A stretch of 64,000 nucleotides of DNA from Salvelinus alpinus (GCF_045679555.1 NC_092100.1:34287106-34351105), one strand, 5' to 3'. Shown: positions 1 through 11,275, counted from the stretch's first letter. The notes: generated by a model from the letters alone, not told the origin. Made by a program: numbers and translations.

Positions 1-496
1 GATGACTTTCTGGCTCAATAAACCGCAAGAGACCAAGTAACAATACATATTTTTTATTTAGATATAAAGCAATGGGTAACTATATGCATACGATGTTAGA
101 GAGAATAAATCATTTGTTTCTTTTGAGAGAACTTACAAATGTTATGCAGCAAATTATTTAAAATAAAGTGAACAATGTATCGTTCTACACAACACACAAT
201 ACCTGGGTTAATGCAGAGCGTGTGCTAAAAATGGAGCAAATCATGAATCATGTACAATATACGGGCGAGAGCCTACAATGGACACAACTGGTATCCCGTC
301 TTGTGGATGATTCTGAAGAACGAGAAACAACCTTGTCTAAGATTTTACTTTATTTATTTGAAACACCGTTTCATTGTAACATGTATCATATTTGTTGTTT
401 ATATACTTATATAGCGGATGTGTGTGTTTAAAAAAATCAGCGACACAAGCCAGTAAATCTAAACTAAATATACAGGGTGTTGCATGCTTGGATCGT
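1..496. other. Polinton left segment without a recognised gene
   Basis: A plus-strand open frame of 87 codons (168-431) lies here but has no motif I recognise. The missing C-terminal part of the penton-like gene would be expected on the minus strand here; I could not follow it. Confidence 0.3.
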
Positions 497-949
497 TCAG
501 AAAACGGGGACTAGTATCCTGCTACGAATCCTGAATTGTCTGTATACGTAATACTTGATGTTTGCAAAAATAAAACATCTAAATGAAAATGAAATGTTGT
601 CGTTATTTGAAAGGGACTCATTAACGTTATTGTACCTCAGGGAGGCAAGAAGGATGTAGATCAAGAGTATTTCCATATTGTTCAGGGTTAGGAGTTCGTT
701 CAACTCTGAGACGATCCTGTCGACGGTTCTATAGAACCCTTTTTTAATCTTTATAAGTTTCGGAGGTTCCGATATCCTTTTGCAATAAAAATCACGGTCC
801 TTATCCTTGATATTATACCAACTATGGGGGTATGTAATCTCGCTGAGACCTACTTCCCAGGCCTCTGATAACTCTACAGGCTTTGGAAAATTGGTTGTAT
901 AATTCGAACTTTGGTTATTCCTATATATACAGTATATGTGCAGACGCAT
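497..949 (-). CDS. Penton-like minor capsid protein, N-terminal fragment
   Basis: A 150-codon minus-strand frame whose first ~85 residues resemble the N-terminus of Polinton minor capsid (penton, single jelly-roll) proteins: an opening strand, then NQSSNYTTNFPKPVEL and EAWEVGLSEITYPHSWYNI, a pattern typical of that family as I know it. After about residue 95 the sequence becomes unlike the family and ends, so the gene is probably truncated or frameshifted. In a working element this protein would form capsid vertices. It lies 75 bp downstream of the integrase on the same strand. Confidence 0.5.
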   Translation of the reverse strand: MRLHIYCIYRNNQSSNYTTNFPKPVELSEAWEVGLSEITYPHSWYNIKDKDRDFYCKRISEPPKLIKIKKGFYRTVDRIVSELNELLTLNNMEILLIYILLASLRYNNVNESLSNNDNISFSFRCFIFANIKYYVYRQFRIRSRILVPVF

Positions 950-1024
950 TACTGGGGAGAGTCAGGTAGAATCCGTTGTGTTCCATGATGCACTCCTGTG
1001 TACACTCGAATGATGTTGTATTTA

Positions 1025-1960
1025 TCATGCATGAGGGTTTAAGTTAACCACCGATGCCTCCACCACATCATGCTCTAATACCCAACTGTTGAACTTTTGG
1101 GGCCAGTTTTTCCAACGGACCAACACCCATTTTTTACCCTTTTCTCTCTTCTGATCTAGAATCTCCTCCACGTGAAAGACTTTGTCTTTACCCATCTGTA
1201 CCTTCTGTAGTTCCTTCTCATAAAAAGATACCTCTATAAGTTCCCCGTCATAATCTTTTAACTTGTAGACAGGGGATATGCGCGGTAGACATTCAGTAAC
1301 GATGAACAACTCATTGCTGTAACCTTGCTCATATTTTTTGTCGACACCCCTCAACTTGGATATACGCACCAAGTCCCCCACTAGGAATTTTAAATTTAAA
1401 AAAATCTTACGGCGAAGGGGGAACAAACCATACAGAAAAAATGGACTTGAAAAGAGTTTTCAGAAGAGACCTCAGAGGGCTTCATCCGTATACTCTTATG
1501 GTAGCTGTAGTTGTACCCCTTTACTAAATCTTGAACTATATCAATATATCTATGCGTGTTGTGAGCTGTAAAATATTTCCACATCCGCTCCTTCAGAGTT
1601 CTGTTAAAGCGTTCAACAACTGAAGCTTTCAAATCCGAGCCTGTAGCAAAATGTACTATATTGTGCTTCTTCATGAGTTTCTGAAAAGTATTATAAAAAA
1701 AAAATTCCGCCGTCAGTCTGCACTTTCTTGGGGGCTCCTCCTTCCTTCAAGATAGAGTCAAAGGCCCGGGTCACCTCTGCCCCACTCTTATTTTTTAAGA
1801 CCCTTACAAATGCTATTTTAGAGAAAATATCTATAACCGTTAGCATGTAGCGATTTCCATCATTTTTATCTGCAAGGGCCTGCATGTCACATAGATCCGC
1901 CTGAAACTGGGACATGGGATGAGTAGATAAAACTCTATTTCTTGGAAATTGTTTTCTCAC
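1025..1960 (-). pseudogene. Polinton integrase (rve family) with C-terminal chromodomain, frameshifted
   Basis: Three overlapping minus-strand pieces together give a retroviral-type integrase. The first (1691-1960) contains the first catalytic Asp in QADLCDM and the second in VQTDGG. The next (1396-1674) has the catalytic Glu in VVERFNRTLKERMW. The last (1025-1426) has an SH3-like segment (FLVGDLVRISK) and a chromodomain (HVEEIL, WVLVRWKNW). All three catalytic residues are retained, but at least two frame breaks separate the parts, one near a poly-A/T run at about 1690-1710. In active elements this enzyme inserts the linear genome into host DNA. A short intergenic gap (1961-2061) separates it from the divergent capsid gene. 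Confidence 0.8.
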
Positions 1961-2061
1961 AGGTTTATGCAGAGTGTAAGCATCCTGCTCTTTCTTCGGC
2001 TATAGCTCTCTCTAAACGCTCCTTACCCCCATAAGACCCTGGGTTAGAGGGGGTATAATAA

Positions 2062-3123
2062 ATGTTTTTCAACATCTGCTCTGACAACTATCTGGTCCTC
2101 AACAACACCTTAGTGCATTTACGTCTCAAAGTGACCAAAAGAGATGGTACTAATATTGCAAACGATGCCAAAGTGAGTCTCATTAATTACCCCTTGGCCA
2201 CCATCTTCTCCCAAGTGGACGTGACTTTGGGTGAACGCCTAATCAGTCAAAGCAGTGCCACATACCCTTATAGGGCCATCATGGAGTGTTTACTCAACTA
2301 CTCCGAAGACACTCTCAAGACACAATTCAGCGCCGGGCTGTTTAGCAAAGATACTGCAGGAGGCTCTATGGAATCGATAAACCCTTCCACCGGTGCAAAC
2401 AAAGGACTGGAGGCACGTGCTCGCTACTGTGCCGAATCTTGAGAGTTTCATCTGCTAGGGCCGATACACTGACATTTTCTTTCAAGAACGTTTACTCTTA
2501 AATTCGGTTGATTTAAGAGTAAAATTAACCAGGGCCAAGGATGAGTTTTGCCTGATGTCTGCCCAAGACGGTGACTTTAGTTTAAAAGTGTTGGGGGCAA
2601 CGCTTTTTATGAAAAAAGTGTCTATCTCCAGCAGTTCGTCTGGGTCACTCACAGGCTTTGATGAAAGGAAATGCCCTTTACCCTCTCCAAAGAATTACCA
2701 TGAAAACCTTTAGCATACCTGTGGGCAGTAGAATCTGCAGTCAAGAAAACCTTTTTCTAGGCCCTTTACCCCGCTACATGGTTATAGGTTTGGTTGATCA
2801 CGCCTGTAATACGGGCAGCTTACATAAAAACCCATTTAATTTTCAACACTTCAATGCATGTTGCTCTCTGTCAGGACGGACGTCAGGTCCCTGCTAAGGC
2901 TTTCCAACCGCAATTTAATAACAACATACGGTATCTGTGCGAGAATTTTACAATCTATTCCTGGCATCTAAAAGATCTCTCTTTACCTATTGACAGAAAT
3001 TATTTTGCAGAGGGTTACACATTGTATGCTTTCAATTTATCACCTGATGATGACACCTCAGGAAATCTGTCTGTGGTGTCCCAAGGTCACCTCAGGCTGG
3101 AAATGCGTTTCCGTACACCTTAA
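2062..3123 (+). pseudogene. Polinton major capsid protein (double jelly-roll, F54H12.2-like)
   Basis: The first piece (2062-2442) contains LINYPLATIFSQVDVTLGER and TYPYRAIMECLLNY, the family hallmark of Polinton/adintovirus major capsid proteins. The match continues after a frame break through 2443-2700, then NLFLGPLPRYMVIG, and ends in 2794-3123 with a C-terminal jelly-roll region (FTIYSWHLKDLSLPIDR, GHLRLEMRFRTP). At least three lesions break it, around 2440, 2700 and 2860. The usual ~60 N-terminal residues ahead of the first strand are not visible, so the 5' end is also damaged. The protein would form the trimeric capsomers of an icosahedral shell. It is divergent from the integrase and co-directional with the protease. 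Confidence 0.8.
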
Positions 3124-3219
3124 GCGTGTACAGTTAGCATGATTGTTTATGCATGCTCTGATTCAATCTTGGAAGTGAATGCCCGAAGAAAAGTCTTAGT
3201 GGATTATTATTAAGGATCG

Positions 3220-3718
3220 TTGAGCAAAGACATGAATACCCAAGAGCTGGAAGGGCTCATGAGCCGCTTGATTGGAAAACATTTTTGTGGAGTGTGGGCT
3301 TGTGATGAATTACCTATTGAGAAATGGCCGGAGCGGCCATTCATGTTTATTGTCAATACCCATTCTAAACACATGCCGGGTGAACATTGGCTAGCTGTGA
3401 CATTAGAAGACGAAGGAGGAAGAAAAATCTCAACTTTTTTTTATTCCTACGGCTTTCCCCCCGGATTTTCACATTTCCCCAAATCTATTAGAGTTTTTGA
3501 CCAAAAATGGTTCAAAGATCTACTACAGCATCAAACAAGTACAAGATATCCTTTCCACTACATGTGGTCAACACTGTGTATTCTACCTATGCCAAAGAGC
3601 CCGGGGAGTTTCTTTTGAAGATGTTATGTCTCTTTATAATGATGATTTAAGAAGTAATGATAACGTTGTAGCTTGGTTTGTTAGAAAATATAAAAAAAAT
3701 CAAATATGTGTCCTTTAA
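3220..3718 (+). pseudogene. Adenain-like cysteine maturation protease, one frameshift
   Basis: The first frame (3220-3618) has the catalytic His context GEHWLAV at about residue 66. A shift near 3545 moves the reading into the second frame (3497-3718), which carries the catalytic Cys region TTCGQHCVFYLCQRARG. This is the His/Cys layout of adenovirus protease and its Polinton homologues, which cleave capsid precursors during maturation. Combined length, about 165 residues, is near the family norm. It starts 97 bp after the major capsid gene on the same strand, consistent with a late capsid/protease pair. Confidence 0.75.
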
Positions 3719-3843
3719 GACCGTGTAATCAAAGCGTATGCTCACGTCAAATGTTTCAAGAATGCCACAAATGTTAAATTGCTTAATTTTTCAAATAAAA
3801 TGTATTGAATTTAATCATAGTCATTCAAAAGTCATTCGAAAGT

Positions 3844-4599
3844 CTAACCACCCTGAGGACTCGATTGAGTTATCATCATCCCTTTCAAAGGGGGGAGGGG
3901 TTGTTGGGACATCTTTAGGGGTGCTGTAGCTCGTTGAAGGTTTTGTTTTAAAGCTGGAATCTGTTGACGAAGCTTATAGTTGGGTACACCCGAGAGGGGA
4001 ATGTTGAGGATTGCCAGGGCCTTAAGAAACTGACGACAGCCGGGAGGCCTTCTGTCATCAGCAACCTTGTGGGCTGCTGTGGTACTTTTAAGCAAGTCAA
4101 GCATATGTGAACCCTTGACAACAGCGCCCTGAAGGATAAACTCTCCTTTGTCATTCCAAGTAGCGGTCCCCTTTGAGTCTTTTACCTTGTTCATGTATAT
4201 AAAAATGTTCCTGTTACGTGCCGGAACATGTGTCAACATGTCATGCATAACTTTATCTTCAACAGGCATTTGATCTTCAGCCGGTAAGATCACAAGTACA
4301 GGCATTACAGGGGCTTGGCTCTCTCTAGGCACGTCATCTTTTAAAGGGTCCGGTAGGGAAAGCGTTAAATGGTTGGTCTCTCTCTTACCTTGTTTTACCA
4401 AGGCCAAATACCTTTGCAAGAGGTTTGTGTATTTTTGGACCTTATCATAGGGGTTCAATCCTTTTCGGTTCAAAATATCCTTCATGGCCATATCCAAATC
4501 CTTTCCAGCTGTTTGTCTGATATTTTCAGGACCCTGCATTTGTTTTTTCAGTCTATCCAACTCTAGTTGAGGCACCAAGTACATTTTATTTGCCATCAC
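3844..4599 (-). CDS. Polinton-associated protein of unknown function, 251 aa
   Basis: One of the few uninterrupted Polinton frames here. The N-terminus has a helical, Lys/Arg-rich part (LDRLKKQMQG, YDKVQKYTNLLQRYLAL), then a Pro-rich linker, then a C-terminal module with TWNDKGEFILQGAVVKGSHM, PGCRQFLKALAILNIP and Lys/Gln-rich helices. I recognise the C-terminal module as recurrent in Polinton-like elements, with no assigned function known to me. It begins 9 bp after the pX-like gene and is convergent with the protease. A structural or DNA-associated virion role would be a guess from its position. Confidence 0.6.
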   Translation of the reverse strand: MMANKMYLVPQLELDRLKKQMQGPENIRQTAGKDLDMAMKDILNRKGLNPYDKVQKYTNLLQRYLALVKQGKRETNHLTLSLPDPLKDDVPRESQAPVMPVLVILPAEDQMPVEDKVMHDMLTHVPARNRNIFIYMNKVKDSKGTATWNDKGEFILQGAVVKGSHMLDLLKSTTAAHKVADDRRPPGCRQFLKALAILNIPLSGVPNYKLRQQIPALKQNLQRATAPLKMSQQPLPPLKGMMITQSSPQGG

Positions 4600-4608
4600 A
4601 CTCTGTGT

Positions 4609-4914
4609 TCAACACCCACGTCTGGCAGCAATAAGGCTGGTGATGAAGGAAACAGCTATAGTTAGCAAAGGCAGAAGAAAACCCCCAGACTGTTGTATGC
4701 TATGTCTTTTCTTTTGAAGACTGGCCCTTTTATTGGCAAAGAGTTTGATCGCGGTCTTTTGTCTCTTTAATTTTTTTAATTGGGTCAGGGTGAGCGGAAT
4801 GCGTCCTTGGAGAAGATTCAAAGCAATCTCACATAGGGATAATATGAGATCTGAAAAACAGTGACCCAAGATGGCCTTCCATTCTTTAGCGGTAGCCCCA
4901 ACTAGGCTTCTCAA
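4609..4914 (-). CDS. pX/mu-like small basic membrane-active virion peptide
   Basis: The 101-codon frame has a helical N-terminus, a strongly basic middle (QLKKLKRQKTAIKLFANKR, LQKKRHS) followed by SGGFLLPLLTIAVSFITSLIAARR, a glycine turn and hydrophobic helix with basic end. That basic stretch plus GGF plus hydrophobic tail is the layout of adenovirus pX/mu and its adintovirus counterparts, thought to condense DNA or act on membranes during entry. It is intact and sits between the ATPase and the 251-aa protein on the same strand, the usual neighbourhood. The small size makes the call moderate. Confidence 0.55.
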   Translation of the reverse strand: MRSLVGATAKEWKAILGHCFSDLILSLCEIALNLLQGRIPLTLTQLKKLKRQKTAIKLFANKRASLQKKRHSIQQSGGFLLPLLTIAVSFITSLIAARRGC

Positions 4915-4952
4915 GAGGGGCAGGTTTCTTTTTAAACGCAGAGACAGAGCGG

Positions 4953-5615
4953 TTAATTTTTAGGAATGTATGCAGCCGGCCACTCCCACGGGAACACGCC
5001 AGTTCAGAGCCTCAGGTGTTCTGGAGTATTTGATTTTAAATCCACGATTAAATAAGAAAATGGCGCTTTGGTAGCGTCCTCATAGCTCTCCATAAAGTAG
5101 GATTTACTTCCCGGGTACATCTGCTGAGCTAGAGTGTTAATTTGTAGTTTGTCTCTTGGGTTTTTTAACAAAACCATGTAATTGGCATTCAAACTAATGG
5201 TACGGCTATTTTTACCTTGGTGAAACACATTCTGTACCAAGTAAAGCACGGACAGACTTCTATGATGACTATATTGGGTAAAAGCTCGTGCAATTTCAGG
5301 ATGTTTGCTACCTGCAAATAGCATATCGTCCAAAACCAGCAGATTGTTTTAATTAGGAGGGAGAAGTTCATCATCAGACAGGGATTCGGGTATTCCTTCA
5401 ACAAACGTGATTTTTATTTTCTTCAACAGTTCATCATACAAAGGTTGATAACACGAATAACACCACACAATATTGTCAAGCTTCTGATATAATACATGTT
5501 CAGAATTCTCTAAAATACTTTTTACAAAACAAGTTTTACCGCTATTGGATGGGCCTGCGATTAAGGCCGTAAATGGTAGTTGCAACCGTGGGTCAAAACC
5601 TTCTACAGCAGCCAT
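4953..5615 (-). pseudogene. FtsK/HerA-type packaging ATPase, two in-frame stops
   Basis: Reading starts at 5615. Walker A is GPSNSGKT at about residue 21; Walker B is LLVLDDM, just after an in-frame TAA at 5349-5351. The reading then continues in the same frame to a TGA at 5004-5006, and beyond it a short conserved-looking C-terminus (FPWEWPAAYIP) to a TAA at 4953-4955. All catalytic landmarks are in one frame, so only two nonsense changes separate it from a full gene of about 220 residues, normal for Polinton ATPases. It would drive genome packaging into the capsid. Confidence 0.8.
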
Positions 5616-5657
5616 TATATCTTAAGCTTTAAGACACTCGGGGGCTTGTAACATAAG

Positions 5658-8600
5658 TCAGTAGCCAAAGGGCAATGTGGTCCTGTCAGGTAAAAGCAGT
5701 TTCTTGTCATAGACTACCCTGAATCTTTTACTAAGTGGGGCATTCCTTAGATGGAAGCCCTTTTTATCCCTAACAATTTTTTTGTAGGAGCTCAAAATCG
5801 CCAAGTCACTATTCCAGTCGTTTATGAACCCCTCGACCAAGCGTGTAATTGATTCCAAGTTGACACGCGGGGCATTTTCATAGTTTTGAGTCACGCCTTT
5901 GGCTTTCAACACCACGTGATTGTCTTTAGTCCTAAAAGCATAGCTTTTGGGACCACAGGAGGAACATTCTGTGATATGGTCACCATCGTCGAGTTCACTC
6001 GTTAAACCACCCAGACAGTTGCTGAGTGGGGGGTTCCAATCACCCTGTTTGCTTACATAGACCACAGAGTCTGTGTCGTGGTAAAGAACCCGCCTCTGAA
6101 GCTGCTCCATGAGGGCGTACAGTTCAAGTCAGCCATAGGCCGTGGTAAATGCTGCGAGAAACACATTTACATTACCCGGGGGTAGAACCCACTTCTTGTT
6201 ACGTCTCCATTGCACCAGGGCAATGTCTTGACTCAAGAATGAAAAATGTGAAATTTCGTATTGGTCCGAAAAACCAAATTCCCAAAATTCTTTGGGGTCT
6301 GTAATGATCGACGTTGTTAGCATATTGCTTCTCTGGGAAAGCTTCCCCCCCAAGAGAGTTTAAGTACAATTTCGACACATTTCTTTTGGTTTTGTTGACC
6401 TCTATTCTGTCTGGGTCAAGAAGTATGCCTTCTCTGTCGTGATAGTCTTGAATGTACTTGTCTTTGCTCTCTTGATCTGTGACCGATGCAGGATAGCCTG
6501 AAGCCATTTGCTTGCATCTCAAGAAGGTCTTGATGTACTCTTTAGAAAGAGTGTCTGAAAAGTTCCACACTTCAAAGATTTTGGCCACGCGATACCCCAT
6601 CTCTAGAGCCTTAGAGAATTCAACTGTTACCCATACACCTGTCAGGGCTCTTTCTTGATCTGAGTGATCACAAGGCTTTACCTGGTTGTTGTTTTCACTG
6701 CAGGTGCGACAAAGCGGAAAGAAACGTTTTCATTGAGGTCCCTTGTAAGGCAACACTGGTATAAACAAACCCCTAGGAGGGTAGACAGTTGCTTTGATCA
6801 GACCAAAATAGTTTTGGGGTAAGTCAAAGTCGCGGTGAATAATTTCAGGATAGCATGAAGAAGGATAGCATGAAGAACTCATTACATGAGGATAAAGGGA
6901 TGTAAAATCTACATATCCTATTGTTTCGTCGGGTTGCGCTACATACCAAAGCATTGGTACGGCCTCCATGTCAAAGCATTGGTACGGCCTCCATACAAGG
7001 CCTGTCGTGCTTCCAAGGGTTCTGGTGTGCCAAATCTGGAAAGGAAGGCTCGAACATGTGGATCAGACTTTTTGAGTGCGGTCCACTCATGCTCCCACAT
7101 CACATTCACTTTCAACCTGTAAGTAGCCTGTAAAGATTCCAATTTGTCTTGAAACTCTTGGTACATTTCCCCAAACGTCTTTTGGGTTAGGACACACATG
7201 GCCTGGGGCACAAAGCAAGATTTACAACCGTGGAAGAAACAACCGTTGTACTCAAACACGGTCTCAACACCGTCAATCTGTGTGTATCCACCTACATGAT
7301 AAGGCCCAAACGCTTTCTCACCCCTATTCAAAGCATGTTGAATAAAAATGTCTTTATCCTGGGCCAAGTACTCCAACCATTGAATGGACCCACTAGAGTA
7401 TGACTTGAATTGGCGTCGGTAGTTGTCAGGCGAGGGGATAGCTATAGATGCTGGAGGTAAAAAGTGTGTACGATTGGTTTTCATGCATGCCGATGCAATA
7501 GTTGTACAACTCCAGGGGTCAATGCCTGCATCTTTGATTACCTCTTCTCTGAATCTGAGGCATCCTTCACGAAGTATAACTACATCGTTGTCACAGTATG
7601 ACTCCATCTCTTTGTGGAAATCAAAAGTGCTGTGACATACTGTCTCGTATCATGTCATGAATCTCTCTCGCTCTTTGGGAGACATCTGATCACACCCGTA
7701 CATTTCGGGGCTGGGATAAGATCCAATATAATGTAGATTCTCCTCAGATGTGAAGAAATGAGGGAACCAACCTTTCACAGAGTTTTCAAAACCCAAAGCC
7801 TCAGGCATTTGAGCCAATCTCATGGGTAAGAAGCTTAAACTGTCAATGTATCTCTGGTTGAAGGCGGGGTCTACAAAACACAATATTTTACTACCTTGAG
7901 CTATGACACTGGGTGCAATGCCTTGTTGTATCAGAGGGTTCAAAAGAAGATAGGAGTCATAGGATCTAGAATTGTGAGCTATAAACGTGAAGTTTCTGTA
8001 CTGGGGTTTTCTAAAGTGTTTTAGAAAGAGGAGTGCATAATTGGGCCCCTCTGCCGACCACTTTTCACCCTTGAAAGTCATGGTAGATACAAAAATAGGT
8101 AAATGAACACCTGATTGCTGATTAGTCTCAAAATCATAAAACACGTATTTCTCTGAATGTTCATCTTCAGCCAAGGGCTGAATATAACACTCGTGTGGCA
8201 CTTCTTGAACCACTTCAGCGTCTCTGCTTTTCAAAGGCACTTTACAGATGGGGAAATGTATGATTCCACACACATGAAGTTTAGGGCTGTCTATTTTAAG
8301 GTTGTAATTGCAATGGCATTTTGGACATTTCTTGATAATGTCACAACTGCTTACAGATTTACAGGCCTTGTGATGCCATGTTTCAATTTTGTGTTTTTCG
8401 TAGCAGTAGGCCGAACGACATGTGCGTTGACAATCCGCACAGGGTGTTAGGTTTACGGGCTGCATCGGACATGTTTCATCCAGACATACTGAACAGTTAT
8501 AACGACAAGAGTGCCCCCCCTTTCGGCTGTAGCCTGTATGACAGGCTGCACACACATATGGTGCGCCTAAAAATGCTGTGATGTTGGTAATAGCATAATA

Positions 8601-9224
8601 ATGGTTGTTTTGCACATAAAAGTACAGAATCTGAGGATGAGGTTGTGGGTTGTTTTGGAATTTCAAGAGAGCTGCATTAGCTCTACTGTGGTACAAAACC
8701 ACAACCTTGATGTTCAGAAAGTTTTCAAATTTGACTATGTCAGAGAAAGCCACCGCATCCTGTATACCTAGACCCACGGCAATTTGGAGCTCTCTAGCCT
8801 TGTGTAACGCCGCTAGATCCGTACATCCAGGGTTGAGTAAATGTGCTAGGCCTATTGCTAAGCATAGCTTATTACCAGGATTGTGAACGTTTATGAGATA
8901 TGCCCTTTTATTGCTTATGATTTCTGATTGCATGAGACTATCTAGTTTCCTTCTCTGCCCCCCGCCACCCTGGGGTTGACGTATTATTTGCACTACAAGC
9001 TCGAGGGTCCTATCGGCTATGATGAATAAATTTGATTGAACAAGTCGTTCCAGCAGGGCTATAAATTGTTCAAGATCTGCGGCACCGTTTTGTAAAATAA
9101 GAGATACAGTGTTTTGCAGGCTATCTCCACAAACTTCTAACTGTAAGACATCACGAGATTCGCCATAATCTGTTGCCCTGTCTAACAGTTTATTCAGAGT
9201 ATCCAGTATCATCACATAAAACAC
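5658..9224 (-). pseudogene. Protein-primed family B DNA polymerase (Polinton PolB), multiple lesions
   Basis: The N-terminal 524 codons (7650-9224) include a Cys/His-rich zinc-binding part (CAACHTGYSRKGGHSC, CPKCHCNYN), exonuclease motif I (YVFYDFETN) and II (FIAHNSRSYDSYLLL). After an in-frame TGA (7650) comes exonuclease III (YCDNDVVILREGC) and GGRTNA. Polymerase motif A is DFTSLYPHV (about 6900), motif B is KLYLNSLGGKLSQR (about 6340, across a frameshift), motif C is HDTDSVVYV (about 6080). Further breaks: a 25-bp tandem duplication near 6940-6990, stops near 6730 and 6129. All catalytic motifs are still recognisable. It would replicate the linear element by protein priming. Confidence 0.88.
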
Positions 9225-9269
9225 TGCATAGTCAAGATTCTGATTCAGCCATGTGAAATTGAAAAACTG

Positions 9270-9716
9270 TCAAATCTCTGTATTGCTGAATTTATTTCTG
9301 TACACAACCCGGACACTTCTATCAAGATCACCTCCCTCCTGACTTATTAGACAATTTTCCAATTCCTCAAAAACATCGTATTGCGTTTCAGACTCTTCGG
9401 ACCTGGGAGTTAATGGTGGGGTCTGTGTGGGGTCCGGTGTAGAAGATCTTATGCTCTCATTCATTTGGTTAATTAAGGATATGAGTGCGTCAGGGATCTG
9501 GGATAACGGGGTTTCATCGGTCGTCCCGGCCTCATTCATATGATTAATTAAGGCTATGAGTTCGGCAGGACTCTGGGATAACAGGTTTTCATCTATATGA
9601 ATTATGTCTGATGTTACCCCAGCCTCATTAATTTGGTGAATTAAGGCTTGGAGTTCATGCGGTATCTGAGATAACAGGGTTTCAACTGTCTGAATTATGG
9701 CTGTTGGCTCATCCAT
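9270..9716 (-). CDS. Small Polinton protein with three ~30-residue repeats
   Basis: The 148-codon frame contains three imperfect repeats of the form (L/P)LSQxPxxLxxLIxxxNE, each about 30 residues, then an acidic, Ser/Thr/Pro-rich tail. I do not recognise the family. It lies 45 bp upstream of PolB on the same strand. The gypsy element at 9766 sits just upstream; its target duplication (gatcc at 9761-9765 and 15179-15183) falls in what was the very start of this frame, since an upstream in-frame ATG remains at 15185-15187 beyond the gypsy. The original gene was therefore about 16 codons longer and was split at its second codon. Confidence 0.5.
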   Translation of the reverse strand: MDEPTAIIQTVETLLSQIPHELQALIHQINEAGVTSDIIHIDENLLSQSPAELIALINHMNEAGTTDETPLSQIPDALISLINQMNESIRSSTPDPTQTPPLTPRSEESETQYDVFEELENCLISQEGGDLDRSVRVVYRNKFSNTEI

Positions 9717-9765
9717 TTGGTTAATCCATTTGGATGTTTGTTCTTGTGGTATTCTGGAAGGATCC

Positions 9766-10337
9766 TGTCATGTTTTGTCATTGATTATCATGTCTTGTCC
9801 CTGTGCTTCCCTTCTATTCGTTTCCCTCTGCTGGTCTTATTAGGTTCTTTCCCTCTTTCTATCCCTCTCTCTCCCCCTCCCTCTCTCCCTCTCTCGCTCT
9901 CTCTCTCTATTGTTCCGTTCCTGCTCCCAGCTGTTCCTCATTCTCCTAACTACCTCATTTACTCTTTCACACCTGTCCCCTATTTTGCCCTCTGATTAGA
10001 GTCCCTATTTCTCCCTCTGTTTTCCGCTTCTGTCCTTGTCGGATCCTTGTTTGATGTTTGCTGTTCTGTGTCCTTGTTCCGCCCTGTCGTGTTTTTGCCC
10101 TCTTCAGATGCTGCGTGTGAGCAGGTGTCTATGTCAGCTACGGCCTGTGCCTTCCCGAAGCGACCTGCAGTCTGTGGTCGCGTCTCCAGTCGTTCCTCTC
10201 TACTGACGAGAGGATTTCAGTTTTCCTGTTTTGGATTTACCTAAGATAATATCCAGGAGTATCGTTTTTTGTTAAGACTGGAATAAAGACTCTGTTTCTA
10301 TTAAGTCGCTTTTGGGTCCTCATTCACCAGCATAACA
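9766..10337 (+). repeat. 5' LTR of gypsy 1
   Basis: Direct copy of 14607-15178. Contains a long polypyrimidine stretch (about 9850-9915) and an AATAAA signal near the 3' end (10283). Confidence 0.95.
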
Positions 10338-10354
10338 GAAGGATCCGACCAAGA

Positions 10355-11275
10355 ATGGACCCAGCGACTACGGATTCTCGCAACACTGCCGTCGAGTTCC
10401 AGGGAGCAATGCTCGGCAGACACGAGCAGGAATTGTCTGCTGCTCGTCATGCCGTTGAGACCCTGGCCGCTCAGGTTTCCGACCTCTCAGGACAGTTTCA
10501 GAGTCTTCGTCTCGTGCCACCAGCTACTTCCTGGTCTTCCGAGTCTCCGGAACCTAGGGTTAATAACCCACCATGTTACTCTGGGCAGCCCACTGAGTGT
10601 CGCTCCTTTCTCACCCAGTGTGATATTGTGTTCTCTCTCCAGCCCAACACATACTCAAGAGAGAGAGCTCGGATCGCTTACGTCATATCACTCCTTACTG
10701 GTCGGGCTCGGGAGTGGGGCACAGCTATCTGGGAGGCAAGGGCTGAGTGTTCTAACGATTATCAGAACTTTAAAGAGGAGATGATACGGGTTTTTGATCG
10801 TTCAGTTTTTGGGAAGGAGGCTTCCAGGGCCCTGGCTTCCCTATGTCAAGGTGATCGATCCATAACGGATTACTCTATAGAGTTTCGCACTCTTGCTGCC
10901 TCCAGTGACTGGAACGAGCCGGCGTTGCTCGCTCGTTTTCTGGAGGGACTCCACGCTGAGGTTAAGGATGAGATTCTCTCCCGGGAGGTTCCTTCCAGCG
11001 TGGACTCTTTGATTGCACTCGCCATCCGCATAGAACGACGTGTAGATCTTCGTCACCGAGCTCGTGGAAGAGAGCTCGCGTTAACGGTGTTCCCCCTCTC
11101 CGCATCTCAACCATCTCCTCCCACCGGCTCTGAGACTGAGCCCATGCAGCTGGGAGGTATTCGCATCTCGACTAAGGAGAGGGAACGGAGAATCACCAAC
11201 CGCCTTTGCCTCTATTGCGGTTCTGCTGGACATTTTGTCATGTCATGTCCAGTAAAAGCCAGAGCTCATCAGTAA
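10355..11275 (+). CDS. gag: Gag polyprotein of gypsy 1
   Basis: A 306-codon uninterrupted frame starting 18 bp after the 5' LTR. A coiled N-terminal part precedes a capsid region ([44 protein letters not shown]) typical of fish Ty3/gypsy Gag, and a zinc knuckle [14 protein letters not shown] near the C-terminus (C-x2-C-x4-H-x4-C, complete). It overlaps pol by about 70 bp; pol is in the -1 frame relative to gag, so -1 ribosomal frameshifting is the likely route to Gag-Pol. The protein assembles virus-like particles and binds element RNA. Confidence 0.92.
   Translation: MDPATTDSRNTAVEFQGAMLGRHEQELSAARHAVETLAAQVSDLSGQFQSLRLVPPATSWSSESPEPRVNNPPCYSGQPTECRSFLTQCDIVFSLQPNTYSRERARIAYVISLLTGRAREWGTAIWEARAECSNDYQNFKEEMIRVFDRSVFGKEASRALASLCQGDRSITDYSIEFRTLAASSDWNEPALLARFLEGLHAEVKDEILSREVPSSVDSLIALAIRIERRVDLRHRARGRELALTVFPLSASQPSPPTGSETEPMQLGGIRISTKERERRITNRLCLYCGSAGHFVMSCPVKARAHQ

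Noticed and set aside
168..431. 87-codon plus-strand frame as a gene
   Set aside because: No motif and no context support; kept only as a remark on the left segment.
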